64,000 nucleotides of DNA from contig NZ_JARPUS010000006.1 of NCBI RefSeq assembly GCF_029537485.1, positions 62,001 through 126,000 on the forward strand, read 5' to 3'. Shown piece by piece: positions 37,580 through 46,400 of the stretch. This DNA comes from Pseudomonas sp. GOM6 (lineage in GTDB: Bacteria; Pseudomonadota; Gammaproteobacteria; Pseudomonadales; Pseudomonadaceae). Numbering within the stretch: the first letter of the stretch is position 1; each line of letters begins with the position of its first letter. Made by a program: the position numbers and the translations under genes. The notes under the pieces were generated by a model that saw only the letters and a list, made by a program, of their open reading frames with translations, was not told the origin of the DNA and did no database searches.

Positions 37580-38124
37580 TGAAAGCGAAACGCCTTGCAA
37601 TTCCAGAGGTAATCCTGCTCGAACCCAAAATTTTTGGTGATGAGCGTGGCTTTTTCTTTGAAAGCTTCAATCATCGCCAATTTGAAGAACTGGTAGGACA
37701 AAAAGTACAGTTTGTTCAGGACAACCATTCGCGCTCATCGAAAGGTGTTTTGCGAGGGTTGCACTACCAAATCAAACAGCCGCAGGGAAAACTAGTAAGA
37801 GTTGTCGTAGGCGAAGTTTTTGACGTAGCTGTGGATTTACGCAAAAGCTCACCAACCTTTGGGCAGTGGGTAGGTGCAAAGTTAAGTGCAGAGAACAAAA
37901 ACCAGTTATGGGTACCGGAAGGTTTTGCTCATGGTTTCGTAGTGCTGTCTGAAACAGCAGAGTTTCTCTACAAGACCACCGACTATTACGCGCCTGAATA
38001 TGAGCGCAGCCTGCTGTGGAACGACCCGAAACTTAGCATTAATTGGGAATTTGATGGGGATATAATACTTTCCGAAAAGGACGCAAGTGCCAAGACCCTG
38101 CCCCAGGCTGAGATTTTTTACTAA
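37579..38124 (+). CDS. rmlC: RmlC, dTDP-4-dehydrorhamnose 3,5-epimerase
   Basis: A 181-residue cupin epimerase, third step of dTDP-L-rhamnose synthesis. IFGDERGFFFESFNHRQFEE, QDNHSRSSKGVLRGLHYQ (catalytic His) and VPEGFAHGFVVLSETAEFLY (catalytic Tyr) are intact. Start and stop are joined by one-base TAATG overlaps to rmlA and to wzm. The AT-rich shift of the region begins within this gene. Confidence 0.96.
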   Translation: MKAKRLAIPEVILLEPKIFGDERGFFFESFNHRQFEELVGQKVQFVQDNHSRSSKGVLRGLHYQIKQPQGKLVRVVVGEVFDVAVDLRKSSPTFGQWVGAKLSAENKNQLWVPEGFAHGFVVLSETAEFLYKTTDYYAPEYERSLLWNDPKLSINWEFDGDIILSEKDASAKTLPQAEIFY

Positions 38125-38942
38125 TGCTAAATTTTCCTGCCACCCCACGTGAGATTACAGCTAGTCTTTGGCGGAATCGCAGTCTTATCAACGCATCAAT
38201 TAAACGTGAAGTACTGGGACGCTATCGCGGATCCATGATGGGTCTATTTTGGTCCTTCTTCAATCCAATGTTTATGTTGATGGTATACACGCTTGTTTTT
38301 AGTGTGATATTTCAAGCGCGCTGGAGTGCAGGAAGCGTATCCAAGACTGAATATGCATTACTGCTCTTCGCGGGCCTACTGATTTTCAATATATTTGCAG
38401 AATGCATAAATCGAGCCCCCAGCCTCATCGTAGGCAATACAAACTATGTAAAAAAAGTCGTATTTCCACTTGAAATCCTACCATGGGTAACTTTAGGTGC
38501 AGCGCTCTTTCATGGCCTGGTGAGCCTTAGTGCCTGGCTAATCGCATATATGATTTTCTTCGGCCCTCCGCATGTCACGCTGCTTTATCTTCCCCTGATA
38601 ATCTTACCTTTCGGTCTTTTTATCATGGGATTGAGTTGGGCACTCGCCTCGCTGGGGGTCTATCTGCGGGATGTGGGGCAATTTATCAGCCTTGTCACAA
38701 CTGCATTAATGTTCCTCTCACCGATTTTCTATCCTGCATCGGCGGTTCCTGAAAACTATCGATACTTGTTATTCATGAACCCCCTGACTCCCATCATTGA
38801 ACAAGCACGCGATTTACTCTTTTGGGGTAAAGCGCCAGACTTTGCAATGCTAGGCGTTTACTTGCTTATCACCTCAGTCATAGCATGGTTGGGCTTCGCC
38901 TGGTTTCAAAAGACACGAAAGGGCTTCGCGGATGTCCTCTGA
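38124..38942 (+). CDS. wzm: Wzm-type polysaccharide ABC-2 transporter permease
   Basis: A 272-residue inner-membrane permease with about six helices (MMGLFWSFFNPMFMLMVYTL, ALLLFAGLLIFNIFAECI, and others). The N-terminal amphipathic stretch SLINASIKREVLGRYRGSMM is typical of O-antigen/teichoic-acid exporters. It pairs with Wzt to flip a completed undecaprenol-linked glycan. One-base overlap with rmlC, 11-base overlap with wzt. AT-richer than the core genome. Confidence 0.93.
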   Translation: MLNFPATPREITASLWRNRSLINASIKREVLGRYRGSMMGLFWSFFNPMFMLMVYTLVFSVIFQARWSAGSVSKTEYALLLFAGLLIFNIFAECINRAPSLIVGNTNYVKKVVFPLEILPWVTLGAALFHGLVSLSAWLIAYMIFFGPPHVTLLYLPLIILPFGLFIMGLSWALASLGVYLRDVGQFISLVTTALMFLSPIFYPASAVPENYRYLLFMNPLTPIIEQARDLLFWGKAPDFAMLGVYLLITSVIAWLGFAWFQKTRKGFADVL

Positions 38943-40323
38943 AATCTCCATAAAGGTCGAAAGTCTTAGCAAGTGCTACCAAATCTACGATCAACCGCGT
39001 GACAGGCTCAAGCAATTCGTCCTACCGCGCATACAGCGCGCCATTGGTCAGCCGTCAAAGCAATATTTTCGGGAGTTCTGGGCCCTAAAAGATGTTTCTT
39101 TTGAAGTAAAGAAAGGTGAAACCGTCGGCATCATTGGTCGCAATGGCAGCGGTAAGTCGACACTTTTGCAAATCATCTGCGGAACACTCAGCCCGACTGC
39201 TGGAGGCATCCAGACCCATGGTCGTATTGCCGCGCTGCTTGAATTAGGATCAGGTTTCAATCCCGAGTTTACTGGCCGTGAAAACGTATATATGAACGGC
39301 GCAGTACTAGGCTTAAGCAAAGAAGATATTGACCAGAGATTCAGCGATATTGCTGCCTTTGCCGACATAGGCGATTTTATAGATCAACCAGTCAAGACCT
39401 ATTCTAGCGGCATGTACGTCCGCCTATCATTTGCTGTTATTGCACACGTAGATGCTGAAATTTTAGTAATTGATGAAGCATTGGCTGTAGGCGATGCGGT
39501 GTTCACGCAGAAGTGCATGCGGTTTCTGCGAAAGTTCAAAGAGCACGGCACTCTAATTTTTGTAAGCCATGATATGAGCTCAGTGCTTAATTTATGTGAC
39601 CATGCTATCTGGCTTCACCGTGGAGAGCTTCGGCAAGCGAGCGACTCTAAAATTGTAGCTGATAACTATCTTCAATACACACTACAAGAAGTGTATGGCC
39701 AAGAAGCACAGCTAAAAACAATAGACACCGCAGAACCGCTTACAAAAGATCATGCCTTTACTGAGAGCACAAAATCTGTAGACGAGCCACGTGAGGCCCC
39801 ACTCATCGACTACGATAGTCAAATGCGTATCAGCAACCATTTAAATGAATCTAATGGCTGGAGAACGGGCGCAGCTGAAATAATTTCTGTCCGTATTGAA
39901 AATCTAAAAGATCAGTCTACCGATGTTTTCCGTGGAGGTGAGACTGTTCGCTTGGTCATTACTGCGAAAGCACTTCAAGATTTGGACAGTCCCATCTTGG
40001 GTTTCTTAGTCAGAGATAGACTGGGTCAGGATTTATTTGGAGAGAACACGCTACCCTTCACTGATCTCAATCCTAGCCCAGTCAACGCAGGCTTAACTTT
40101 TGAAAGTGAGTTTGTATTTCGCTTACCTATGCTCCCAAATGGCCAGTACGCAGTCATGGTCTCACTAGCAGACGGAACGTTAAACGCTAACGTTCAGCAT
40201 CACTGGTTACACGATGCATTAATACTAAACGTCTCTTCCAGTCGGGTTCGCTGGGGTCTAGTCGGCGTGCCATTTGAGAAAATTTCATTGAGGACAGCCA
40301 ATGACACAGCACACATTGAGTGA
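38932..40323 (+). CDS. wzt: Wzt-type ABC ATPase with C-terminal carbohydrate-binding domain
   Basis: A 463-residue protein. The ATPase domain spans about 1-250: Walker A GIIGRNGSGKSTLLQII (near 66), signature YSSGMYVRLSFAV (near 156), Walker B EILVIDEALAVGD. After a linker (about 255-300) comes a C-terminal beta-sandwich-like domain (about 305-463) with VRIENLKDQSTDVFRGGETV and LPMLPNGQYAVMVSLADG. It resembles the Wzt-C domain that in E. coli O8/O9a binds the modified non-reducing end before export. The extension therefore predicts that the glycan carries a terminal modification, and the two methyltransferase-bearing genes immediately downstream fit. Confidence 0.93.
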   Translation: MSSEISIKVESLSKCYQIYDQPRDRLKQFVLPRIQRAIGQPSKQYFREFWALKDVSFEVKKGETVGIIGRNGSGKSTLLQIICGTLSPTAGGIQTHGRIAALLELGSGFNPEFTGRENVYMNGAVLGLSKEDIDQRFSDIAAFADIGDFIDQPVKTYSSGMYVRLSFAVIAHVDAEILVIDEALAVGDAVFTQKCMRFLRKFKEHGTLIFVSHDMSSVLNLCDHAIWLHRGELRQASDSKIVADNYLQYTLQEVYGQEAQLKTIDTAEPLTKDHAFTESTKSVDEPREAPLIDYDSQMRISNHLNESNGWRTGAAEIISVRIENLKDQSTDVFRGGETVRLVITAKALQDLDSPILGFLVRDRLGQDLFGENTLPFTDLNPSPVNAGLTFESEFVFRLPMLPNGQYAVMVSLADGTLNANVQHHWLHDALILNVSSSRVRWGLVGVPFEKISLRTANDTAHIE

Positions 40324-40993
40324 ATGCCCGGTCTGCGGCAACAATACTTTCCTTAGCCATGAAGTACTATGGCCTGAACTCGTTAGCTCATGGCAACTTT
40401 GCGAACACGAAGTAAACTATATAAATAGACAGCAAGGGTTTCACTGTTCAAGTTGCCATAACAATCTACGATCCATGGGACTAGCATCAGCCATTAAGAA
40501 GGAATTTTCCTTCACTGGCACACTAGACGAATTCTGCAAAAATACCTCCAGAGTAAGCATCCTAGAAATTAATCGCGCCGGAAACTTAACTAGCTTTCTC
40601 AATAAGAGCCAGGCGCATCGCTTAATAGAATACCCTGAGTTCGATATGGAGAACTTGGACATTCCATCTGGGAGCTTTGATCTAGTGATTCACTCAGACA
40701 CACTTGAGCATGTACCAAACCCTAAGCGGGGATTGTCAGAATGCCGTAGAGTGCTAAAAGAAAATGGCGCATGTATTTTCACAGTCCCAATTATAGTTGA
40801 TCGATTTACTCGCTCCAGATCCGGACTTCCACCTAGCTACCATGGACAATCTGGAGTTCTAGCTAACGACCAGTTGGTCCATACCGAATTTGGTGCTGAT
40901 GCTTGGCTAACCCCAATAAAAGCTGGTTTTTCTTCATGTGAAGTTTATGTATTCGAGTACCCAGCAGCAATTGTTTTGATAGCAAGGAAATAA
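40301..40993 (+). CDS. Zinc-ribbon methyltransferase-like protein
   Basis: A 230-residue protein with an N-terminal CxxC...CxxC pair (SECPVCGN at about 8-11 and HCSSCHNN at about 48-51) that probably binds zinc. A class I methyltransferase-like domain follows, with FDLVIHSDTLEHVPNPKRGL and ECRRVLKENGACIFTVPIIV. The usual glycine-rich SAM motif I is poorly kept (SILEINRAGNLTSFL), so activity is uncertain. It overlaps the wzt end by 23 bases, so it is surely in the operon. It could modify the glycan or act as a scaffold. Confidence 0.78.
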   Translation: MTQHTLSECPVCGNNTFLSHEVLWPELVSSWQLCEHEVNYINRQQGFHCSSCHNNLRSMGLASAIKKEFSFTGTLDEFCKNTSRVSILEINRAGNLTSFLNKSQAHRLIEYPEFDMENLDIPSGSFDLVIHSDTLEHVPNPKRGLSECRRVLKENGACIFTVPIIVDRFTRSRSGLPPSYHGQSGVLANDQLVHTEFGADAWLTPIKAGFSSCEVYVFEYPAAIVLIARK

Positions 40994-41099
40994 TCTCACA
41001 TCTCGCGCTCATGAAACCGCCATTCAAAAGCGAACCACTTTAATGATCACACAAATGCCATATGGCGTTACTTTAAATAGGATGCCCTGAGGTTTTATC

Positions 41100-44066
41100 G
41101 TGCATAAATCAGCGATGTTTTATGGAAAATGCTTTTTTGAGACATATTGCCCAGCCGATTTTAGTGGAAAAGTTATCGTAGACATTGGCGCCCAAAATGT
41201 TAATGGCTCGCTCCGAGAGCTCAGCCCTAAAGATGCCTCCTATATTGGAGTCGACTTCGTAGAAGGCAACGGAGTTGACGTTGTATTGACCGATCCTTAC
41301 AAGCTCCCCTTTGATAATGAGGCTGTCGATGTAATCGTTTGCAGTTCTGTGTTTGAGCACTCAGAATTTTTCTGGTTACTTTACTTGGAATGCATTCGCA
41401 TCCTCAAGCCAAGGGGGATTATGTATTTAAACACCCCAAGCAATGGTATGGTTCATAGATACCCAGTCGATAGCTGGCGCTTTTATCCAGACTCGGGGCA
41501 TGCCTTAGCCAAATGGGCCCAGCACCATCATTACAACACAACGCTCCTTGAGTCTTTCGTCGGCGATAAAATAGGTCCAGAAGAAGGCGAAGGGATGTGG
41601 AATGATTTTGTTTGTGTTTTTTTAAAAGACAAGTCACAGGAAGATCACTTCCCTTCAAGAATACAAGATCACATTGAAATCTATTATTTCGGGTACGACT
41701 CTAGAACCCCATGCGACAGCCAACAATTTGGCTACCTGCCAGACTTAAAACTATTAAATGAAAAAAATATCAAAATAGACTTAATCAGTTCAGAGTTGAG
41801 CGCCAGCCATAATAAAACCAAAGAAACGGAACACAAACTCGAAGAAATTAGCACTGAGAACAAGTGCCTAGTCGAATCGCAAAAAAACCTCCTATCAGAA
41901 CTAAACGCCAGCCAAAATAAAAATAAAGAAATAGAAAGTAAATTTGAAGAAATCAACAGCAAACATATTTGCTTAGTCAATTCATACAATAACCTCTTAA
42001 ATGAAAATCTCACCATTAAAAACAGTCGTTCTTGGCGGATAACAAAACCGCTACGCTATGTGAGAAGAAGTCTTGCGAGACAGCCAACCATGAATAAAAA
42101 AATCGCCCCCCCTCTTATAAATAGACTCTGGCACAAGCTTCCAATACCTGAAGCCCAGAAAAACATTATAAGAAAATATCTTAAAAGACCATTACCCAAA
42201 CTAGAAGCACCTGTGTATGACATACCTAAAATACACTTCGACGACACGAAAGAGGCTTATACAGATTTTAAAAACAACCCAACAACCAATCCTGCAGTTA
42301 AGCTGATTGCCTTCTATCTACCCCAATTCCACCCCTTCCCTGAAAATGATAAATGGTGGGGGAAAGGATTTACGGAGTGGTCTAATGTAGGTAAGGCGGA
42401 GCGCAACTATATAGGTCATTATCAGCCCCATTGCCCTATTCACAATGGCTATTACGACCTCCGCATTCCTTCCGTAATGGAAGAACAGGCTTTGTTAGCA
42501 AAGCAATATGGTATCTACGGGTTCAGTTACTACTTTTATTGGTTTGGCGGCGAGATACTTATGGATACGCCGCTTGAGATGATGCTAAAAAATCCTAAAG
42601 TCGACATGCCCTTCTGTCTCACTTGGGCAAACGAAAATTGGACACGTCGCTGGGATGGGCAAGAAAATGATGTTCTCATAGCTCAAAACCACAGCGACGA
42701 AGACTCTATCGCGTTCATTAGACACCTGATTAAATACTTTAACGACCCGCGATATATAAAGATTGATGGCAAACCTGTACTCATCATCTATCGCGCAAGC
42801 ATTATTCCAAATATCTTAAAAACATCAGCTTTATGGCGAGAAGAAGCTATGAAGCACGGGTTCACAGACCTTTACTTGATCTGCGCTCAAAGCTTTGGCA
42901 TCAAGGGCCCAGAAGAATTTGGTTTTGATGCAGCGGTTGAGTTCCCACCCCACACTGTAAAAAGCCATGAAATAAGCTCTCAACTTCAGATCACTAACCC
43001 TGAATTTGAGGGGGCTATATTTAGCTATGATCAAGTAGTAACCATGGCCATCCGGGAAGAAGAGCCAGAATACAAGCTATTTAGGACTTCTATGCTTTCT
43101 TGGGACAATACAGCACGCAAGCAGAATAACAGTCATATATTCCATGGATTCAGCCTGTTACGTTATAAGCAATGGCTTGCTGCTCTCTGCAGTAATGTCT
43201 ATCGCAATGAAAAATATTCGCTAGCTGAGAAGCTGGTTTTCGTTAACGCTTGGAATGAATGGGCAGAAGGGACGCATCTGGAGCCTGATAGAAGATATGG
43301 GTACGGCTATCTGCAGGCAACTTATGATGTCATTTCCAACTTCGACGATAGCTATGAGACAGGCCCTACCAGGAAAAATTTCGAGAAGACCAGCGACTAT
43401 GCTGTGATTCTCCACTTGCATTATTTAGAGCTTTGGCCAGAAATTAAGAGCCACTTGAAGTCATTAGAGTCCATAGGGTTCGATCTTTTTGTTACAACTA
43501 CTGACAAGGCAGGCATTGATATTGTTTCCGCCGATTTTCCTCGGGCCCTCGTCGAGTATCATGAGAATCGTGGGCGCGACATATTTCCGCTAACAAAAAT
43601 TATCAACTTTATTAGCACCCTAAACTACACCGCAGTCTGCAAGATTCATACGAAAAAAAGCGTATATCGGAATGACGGCGATGATATTCGCGGCGATCTT
43701 CTTGAGGCACTAATCGGCGACAAAGAAGCTACTTCTAAAATAGTTCATCGCTTTGAAGAGAATCAGAATCTTGGGATGATCATTCCAGAAAGCTATCTAA
43801 CAGAGCACACTGATCGAAACATGACTTTCGATCATGAGGTAGTTCAAAAGGCTTGTGGCATTCAAAATATTAAATTTAGATATGATAAATTCCCTGCAGG
43901 CTCTATGTTCTGGTTTCGTCCGGCAGCACTCATCAGTTTAAACAAGTTCAAGTCGTGTGATTTTGACGGCGAACAAGGCCTTGTGGATGGCACTTTGCCT
44001 CATGCCATTGAAAGAATATTTTGCCTTATCGCCTACGAAAACAATTTTACCGTAGAGGTTTGCTAG
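41100..44066 (+). CDS. Multidomain methyltransferase-coiled coil-WbsX-RgpF glycan assembly protein
   Basis: A 988-residue protein with four parts. Residues 1-210 are a class I methyltransferase (KVIVDIGAQNVNGS, YIGVDFVEG, VFEHSEFFW, ILKPRGIMYLNTPS). Residues about 215-307 are a coiled coil with a 35-residue tandem repeat, then SWRITKPLRYVRR, a motif common in O-antigen glycosyltransferases. Residues about 399-750 are a WbsX-type domain (FYLPQFHPFPENDKWWGKGF, FCLTWANENWTRRWDG, VNAWNEWAEGTHLEPDRRYG). Residues about 767-988 are RgpF-like (VILHLHYLELW, NRGRDIFPL, YTAVCKIHTKKS). The GTG start follows GAGG by seven bases. No signal peptide, so cytoplasmic or peripheral. Methyltransferase plus coiled coil next to a Wzt with a binding domain recalls WbdD, the O8/O9a chain terminator. 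Function is inferred. Confidence 0.85.
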   Translation: MHKSAMFYGKCFFETYCPADFSGKVIVDIGAQNVNGSLRELSPKDASYIGVDFVEGNGVDVVLTDPYKLPFDNEAVDVIVCSSVFEHSEFFWLLYLECIRILKPRGIMYLNTPSNGMVHRYPVDSWRFYPDSGHALAKWAQHHHYNTTLLESFVGDKIGPEEGEGMWNDFVCVFLKDKSQEDHFPSRIQDHIEIYYFGYDSRTPCDSQQFGYLPDLKLLNEKNIKIDLISSELSASHNKTKETEHKLEEISTENKCLVESQKNLLSELNASQNKNKEIESKFEEINSKHICLVNSYNNLLNENLTIKNSRSWRITKPLRYVRRSLARQPTMNKKIAPPLINRLWHKLPIPEAQKNIIRKYLKRPLPKLEAPVYDIPKIHFDDTKEAYTDFKNNPTTNPAVKLIAFYLPQFHPFPENDKWWGKGFTEWSNVGKAERNYIGHYQPHCPIHNGYYDLRIPSVMEEQALLAKQYGIYGFSYYFYWFGGEILMDTPLEMMLKNPKVDMPFCLTWANENWTRRWDGQENDVLIAQNHSDEDSIAFIRHLIKYFNDPRYIKIDGKPVLIIYRASIIPNILKTSALWREEAMKHGFTDLYLICAQSFGIKGPEEFGFDAAVEFPPHTVKSHEISSQLQITNPEFEGAIFSYDQVVTMAIREEEPEYKLFRTSMLSWDNTARKQNNSHIFHGFSLLRYKQWLAALCSNVYRNEKYSLAEKLVFVNAWNEWAEGTHLEPDRRYGYGYLQATYDVISNFDDSYETGPTRKNFEKTSDYAVILHLHYLELWPEIKSHLKSLESIGFDLFVTTTDKAGIDIVSADFPRALVEYHENRGRDIFPLTKIINFISTLNYTAVCKIHTKKSVYRNDGDDIRGDLLEALIGDKEATSKIVHRFEENQNLGMIIPESYLTEHTDRNMTFDHEVVQKACGIQNIKFRYDKFPAGSMFWFRPAALISLNKFKSCDFDGEQGLVDGTLPHAIERIFCLIAYENNFTVEVC

Positions 44067-44144
44067 GGTACTCAAACGCATATCTATGATTAACAGCAAA
44101 TGTCGTTCGAGCAAAAAGCTCAACAACTAAGCTTTAAGCCCATA

Positions 44145-44172
44145 CAGAAATCCGGGATTACCCGGATTTCTG
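44145..44172. terminator. Hairpin downstream of the glycan operon, possible terminator
   Basis: CAGAAATCCGGG, loop ATTA, CCCGGATTTCTG: a perfect 12-bp stem about 80 bp after the stop. The following CGTTTA is only weakly U-rich, so termination may be partial. Confidence 0.55.
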
Positions 44173-44561
44173 CGTTTACAGGTTTCTCCTGAGTGGCCAG
44201 CAGATATTAAACCTGCGAATGTAATGCCGATATAGACTGAGTAATTACTTATTCGGTAGTAGTAACCTCTGAGTGCTAGATTTTTTTCACCGAGAAAACC
44301 AATAAAACCTGAAAACAAGGATTTCTCTTCCGCACGTCACCGGTTGCTTGCCAAGAGTGAGCGTTGACTTCCGGGATATGAAGCACGTTTCGACGCAGAA
44401 ATTATGCGAACTCAGCTAGATAGAATTAGCTCTGCATTCACATCGGCCATAGAGATTCAACAGTGTATGCTTCGACTCATGTGCTTTTTTGGAATAACAC
44501 ACACTCTCGAAGGACACCCCTTAGACCTGTATACAGCATTTAGCAGCAATCACACATGCAT

Positions 44562-44586
44562 AATGCGCCTGTTCTCCAGGCGCATT
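44562..44586 (+). promoter_or_regulatory. Hairpin overlapping the dctB ribosome binding site
   Basis: AATGCGCCT, loop GTTCTCC, AGGCGCATT: a perfect 9-bp stem ending five bases before the dctB ATG. The only ribosome-site-like AGG lies inside the 3' arm, so folding would block initiation. Confidence 0.6.
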
Positions 44587-44591
44587 GCGAC

Positions 44592-46400
44592 ATGACAGCT
44601 AACCACCCCCTACACCGCCCCCGCTGGCGCAGTCTGGCGCTGCTGGCCCTGCTGCTCGCGCCGCTGCTCTGGCCCTTGCAGCAGTTGGCCGAGCGCTACT
44701 ACCGCAGTGAGCTGGCCGAGCAGAATCGCCAGACTCTCGACCTCTACGTGGCCAACCTGCTCGGCACCCTGCGCCGTTTCGAGGTGTTGCCGCCTATCCT
44801 CGGCGACCTGCCGGATCTGCGCGGCATCTTGCTGACGCCGGACAGCCCGGCAGCGCTGCAGCGCGCCAACGCGCTGCTAAGGCGGGTGCGCGAGCAGACC
44901 GGCGCTGACGTGATCTATCTGATGGATACCGACGGGGTCACCCGCGCGGCGTCCAACCACGACCAGGCGGACAGCTTCGTCGGCCGTAACTTCAGCTTCC
45001 GCCCGTATTTCCAGATGGCCATCCAGGGCCAGTTGGGGCGCTTCTTCGGCCTTGGCACCACCTCAGGCAAGCGCGGCTACTTCTATGCCTCGGCCGTACG
45101 TGAGGGCGAACGCCTGCTCGGCGTGCTGGTGGTCAAGGTCGACCTCGACTACACCGAGCGCCTGTGGGGCCGTACGCCCGAGCAGCTGCTGGTGACCGAC
45201 GAGAATGGCGTGATCATCCTCACCTCCGAACCGGCCTGGCGTTTCCATGCCAGTCGACCGCTGAGCCGGATGGAGCTGCGCCAGATCGCCGCCGACCAAC
45301 CCTACCCCAACCTGCAACCGCAACTGGCGCAAATCGACTGGAAGACCTGGCTGCAACAGAGCCGCGAGCTGGTCGAGACGGGCTGGACGGTGAGCATCCT
45401 CGCGCCGCGTAACCAGGTCGACCGTCCGGTGCAGAACGTGGTGGCCATCGGCGGCGCCAGCCTGCTCGCCCTGCTCGCCCTGCTCGGCCTGCTGCTGCAG
45501 CGCCGGCGTCATTACCTGGAGCGCATCGCCCTGGATGCCCGTGCCAAACGCGAGCTGGAAATCCGTGTGCTGGAACGCACCCGCGAGCTGGAGAACCTCA
45601 ACAGCCGGCTGAAGGACGAAGTACTGGAGCGCGAACAGGCTCAGCAGGAGCTGGTACGGACCCAGGACGAACTGGTGCAGGCCGGCAAACTCAGCGCCCT
45701 GGGCACCATGAGCGCCAGCATCAGCCACGAGTTGAACCAACCGCTGGCGGCGATCCGCAGCTATGCCGACAACGCCGGGGTGCTGCTCGACCACCAGCGC
45801 ATGGACGATGCCCGCGGCAACCTCAAACAAATCAGCCAACTGACCGAGCGCATGGCCTCGATCATCGCCCACCTACGTGCCTTTGCCCGGCGCGACCGCC
45901 ACGCGCCGGAGAGCGTAGCCCTGCAGCCGGCACTGGACGATGCCCTGGCGCTGTTATCCAAACGCCGCCGGGCGCTGGACGTCGAGCTGATCCGCGATCT
46001 GCCGGACGCCACCCTGTGGGTGCAGGCCGGGGAGACGCGCCTGCGCCAGGTGCTCGGCAACCTGCTGGCCAATGCCCTGGACGCCCTCGCCGAGAAAGCG
46101 CCGCCACGCAAACTCTGGTTGAGCAGCGAAACCACACCCGACGGGGTTCGGCTGCTGCTGCGCGACAATGGTCCGGGCTTCTCGGACCAGGCCCTGGCGC
46201 ACGCCCGCGAACCCTTCTTCACCACCAAGACCAGCACCCAGGGCCTCGGCCTCGGTCTGGCCATCTGCGATACCCTGATGCGTGCCCTGGGTGGCGAGCT
46301 GCTGCTGGCCAACCATCCCGAGGGCGGCGCGCTGGTCACCCTGCAACTGCGCCGCGCCGAACCCGCTGCCAACCTGCAACCGCCCGAGGAGTTTTCATGA
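44592..46400 (+). CDS. dctB: DctB-type C4-dicarboxylate sensor histidine kinase
   Basis: A 602-residue membrane kinase. TM1 spans about 14-33, the periplasmic double-Cache-type sensor about 34-280 (GADVIYLMDTDGVTRAASNH, GRNFSFRPYFQMAIQGQLG), and TM2 about 283-304. A coiled coil follows, then the H box SASISHELNQPLAAIRSYA with His near 379, N box LGNLLANALDALAEKAP, and G boxes DNGPGFSD and GLGLGLAICDTL. RPYFQ and the ELNQPL H box are typical of DctB. It senses C4-dicarboxylates and phosphorylates DctD. Start MTANHPLHRPRW at 44592; ATGA overlap with dctD. No dicarboxylate transporter gene lies in the window. Confidence 0.9.
   Translation: MTANHPLHRPRWRSLALLALLLAPLLWPLQQLAERYYRSELAEQNRQTLDLYVANLLGTLRRFEVLPPILGDLPDLRGILLTPDSPAALQRANALLRRVREQTGADVIYLMDTDGVTRAASNHDQADSFVGRNFSFRPYFQMAIQGQLGRFFGLGTTSGKRGYFYASAVREGERLLGVLVVKVDLDYTERLWGRTPEQLLVTDENGVIILTSEPAWRFHASRPLSRMELRQIAADQPYPNLQPQLAQIDWKTWLQQSRELVETGWTVSILAPRNQVDRPVQNVVAIGGASLLALLALLGLLLQRRRHYLERIALDARAKRELEIRVLERTRELENLNSRLKDEVLEREQAQQELVRTQDELVQAGKLSALGTMSASISHELNQPLAAIRSYADNAGVLLDHQRMDDARGNLKQISQLTERMASIIAHLRAFARRDRHAPESVALQPALDDALALLSKRRRALDVELIRDLPDATLWVQAGETRLRQVLGNLLANALDALAEKAPPRKLWLSSETTPDGVRLLLRDNGPGFSDQALAHAREPFFTTKTSTQGLGLGLAICDTLMRALGGELLLANHPEGGALVTLQLRRAEPAANLQPPEEFS

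Larger units (their letters stand above)
44067..44591. other. AT-rich intergenic stretch without a supported gene
   Basis: About 525 bases between the large glycan gene and dctB. It holds a 12-bp perfect hairpin (44145-44172) and a second hairpin at 44562-44586. Short frames of about 60 codons occur on both strands but lack ribosome sites and recognisable motifs. The composition stays AT-rich until just before dctB, so this is probably the decayed right end of the acquired region. I see no intact insertion-sequence ends. Confidence 0.6.

Noticed and set aside
44127..44318. Minus-strand 63-codon frame in the gene-free gap before dctB
   Set aside because: No ribosome site, no recognisable motif, and it reads through the perfect hairpin at 44145-44172.
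44404..44595. Plus-strand 63-codon frame overlapping the dctB start
   Set aside because: Poor codon use for this genome and no motif; the conserved dctB N-terminus begins in another frame.
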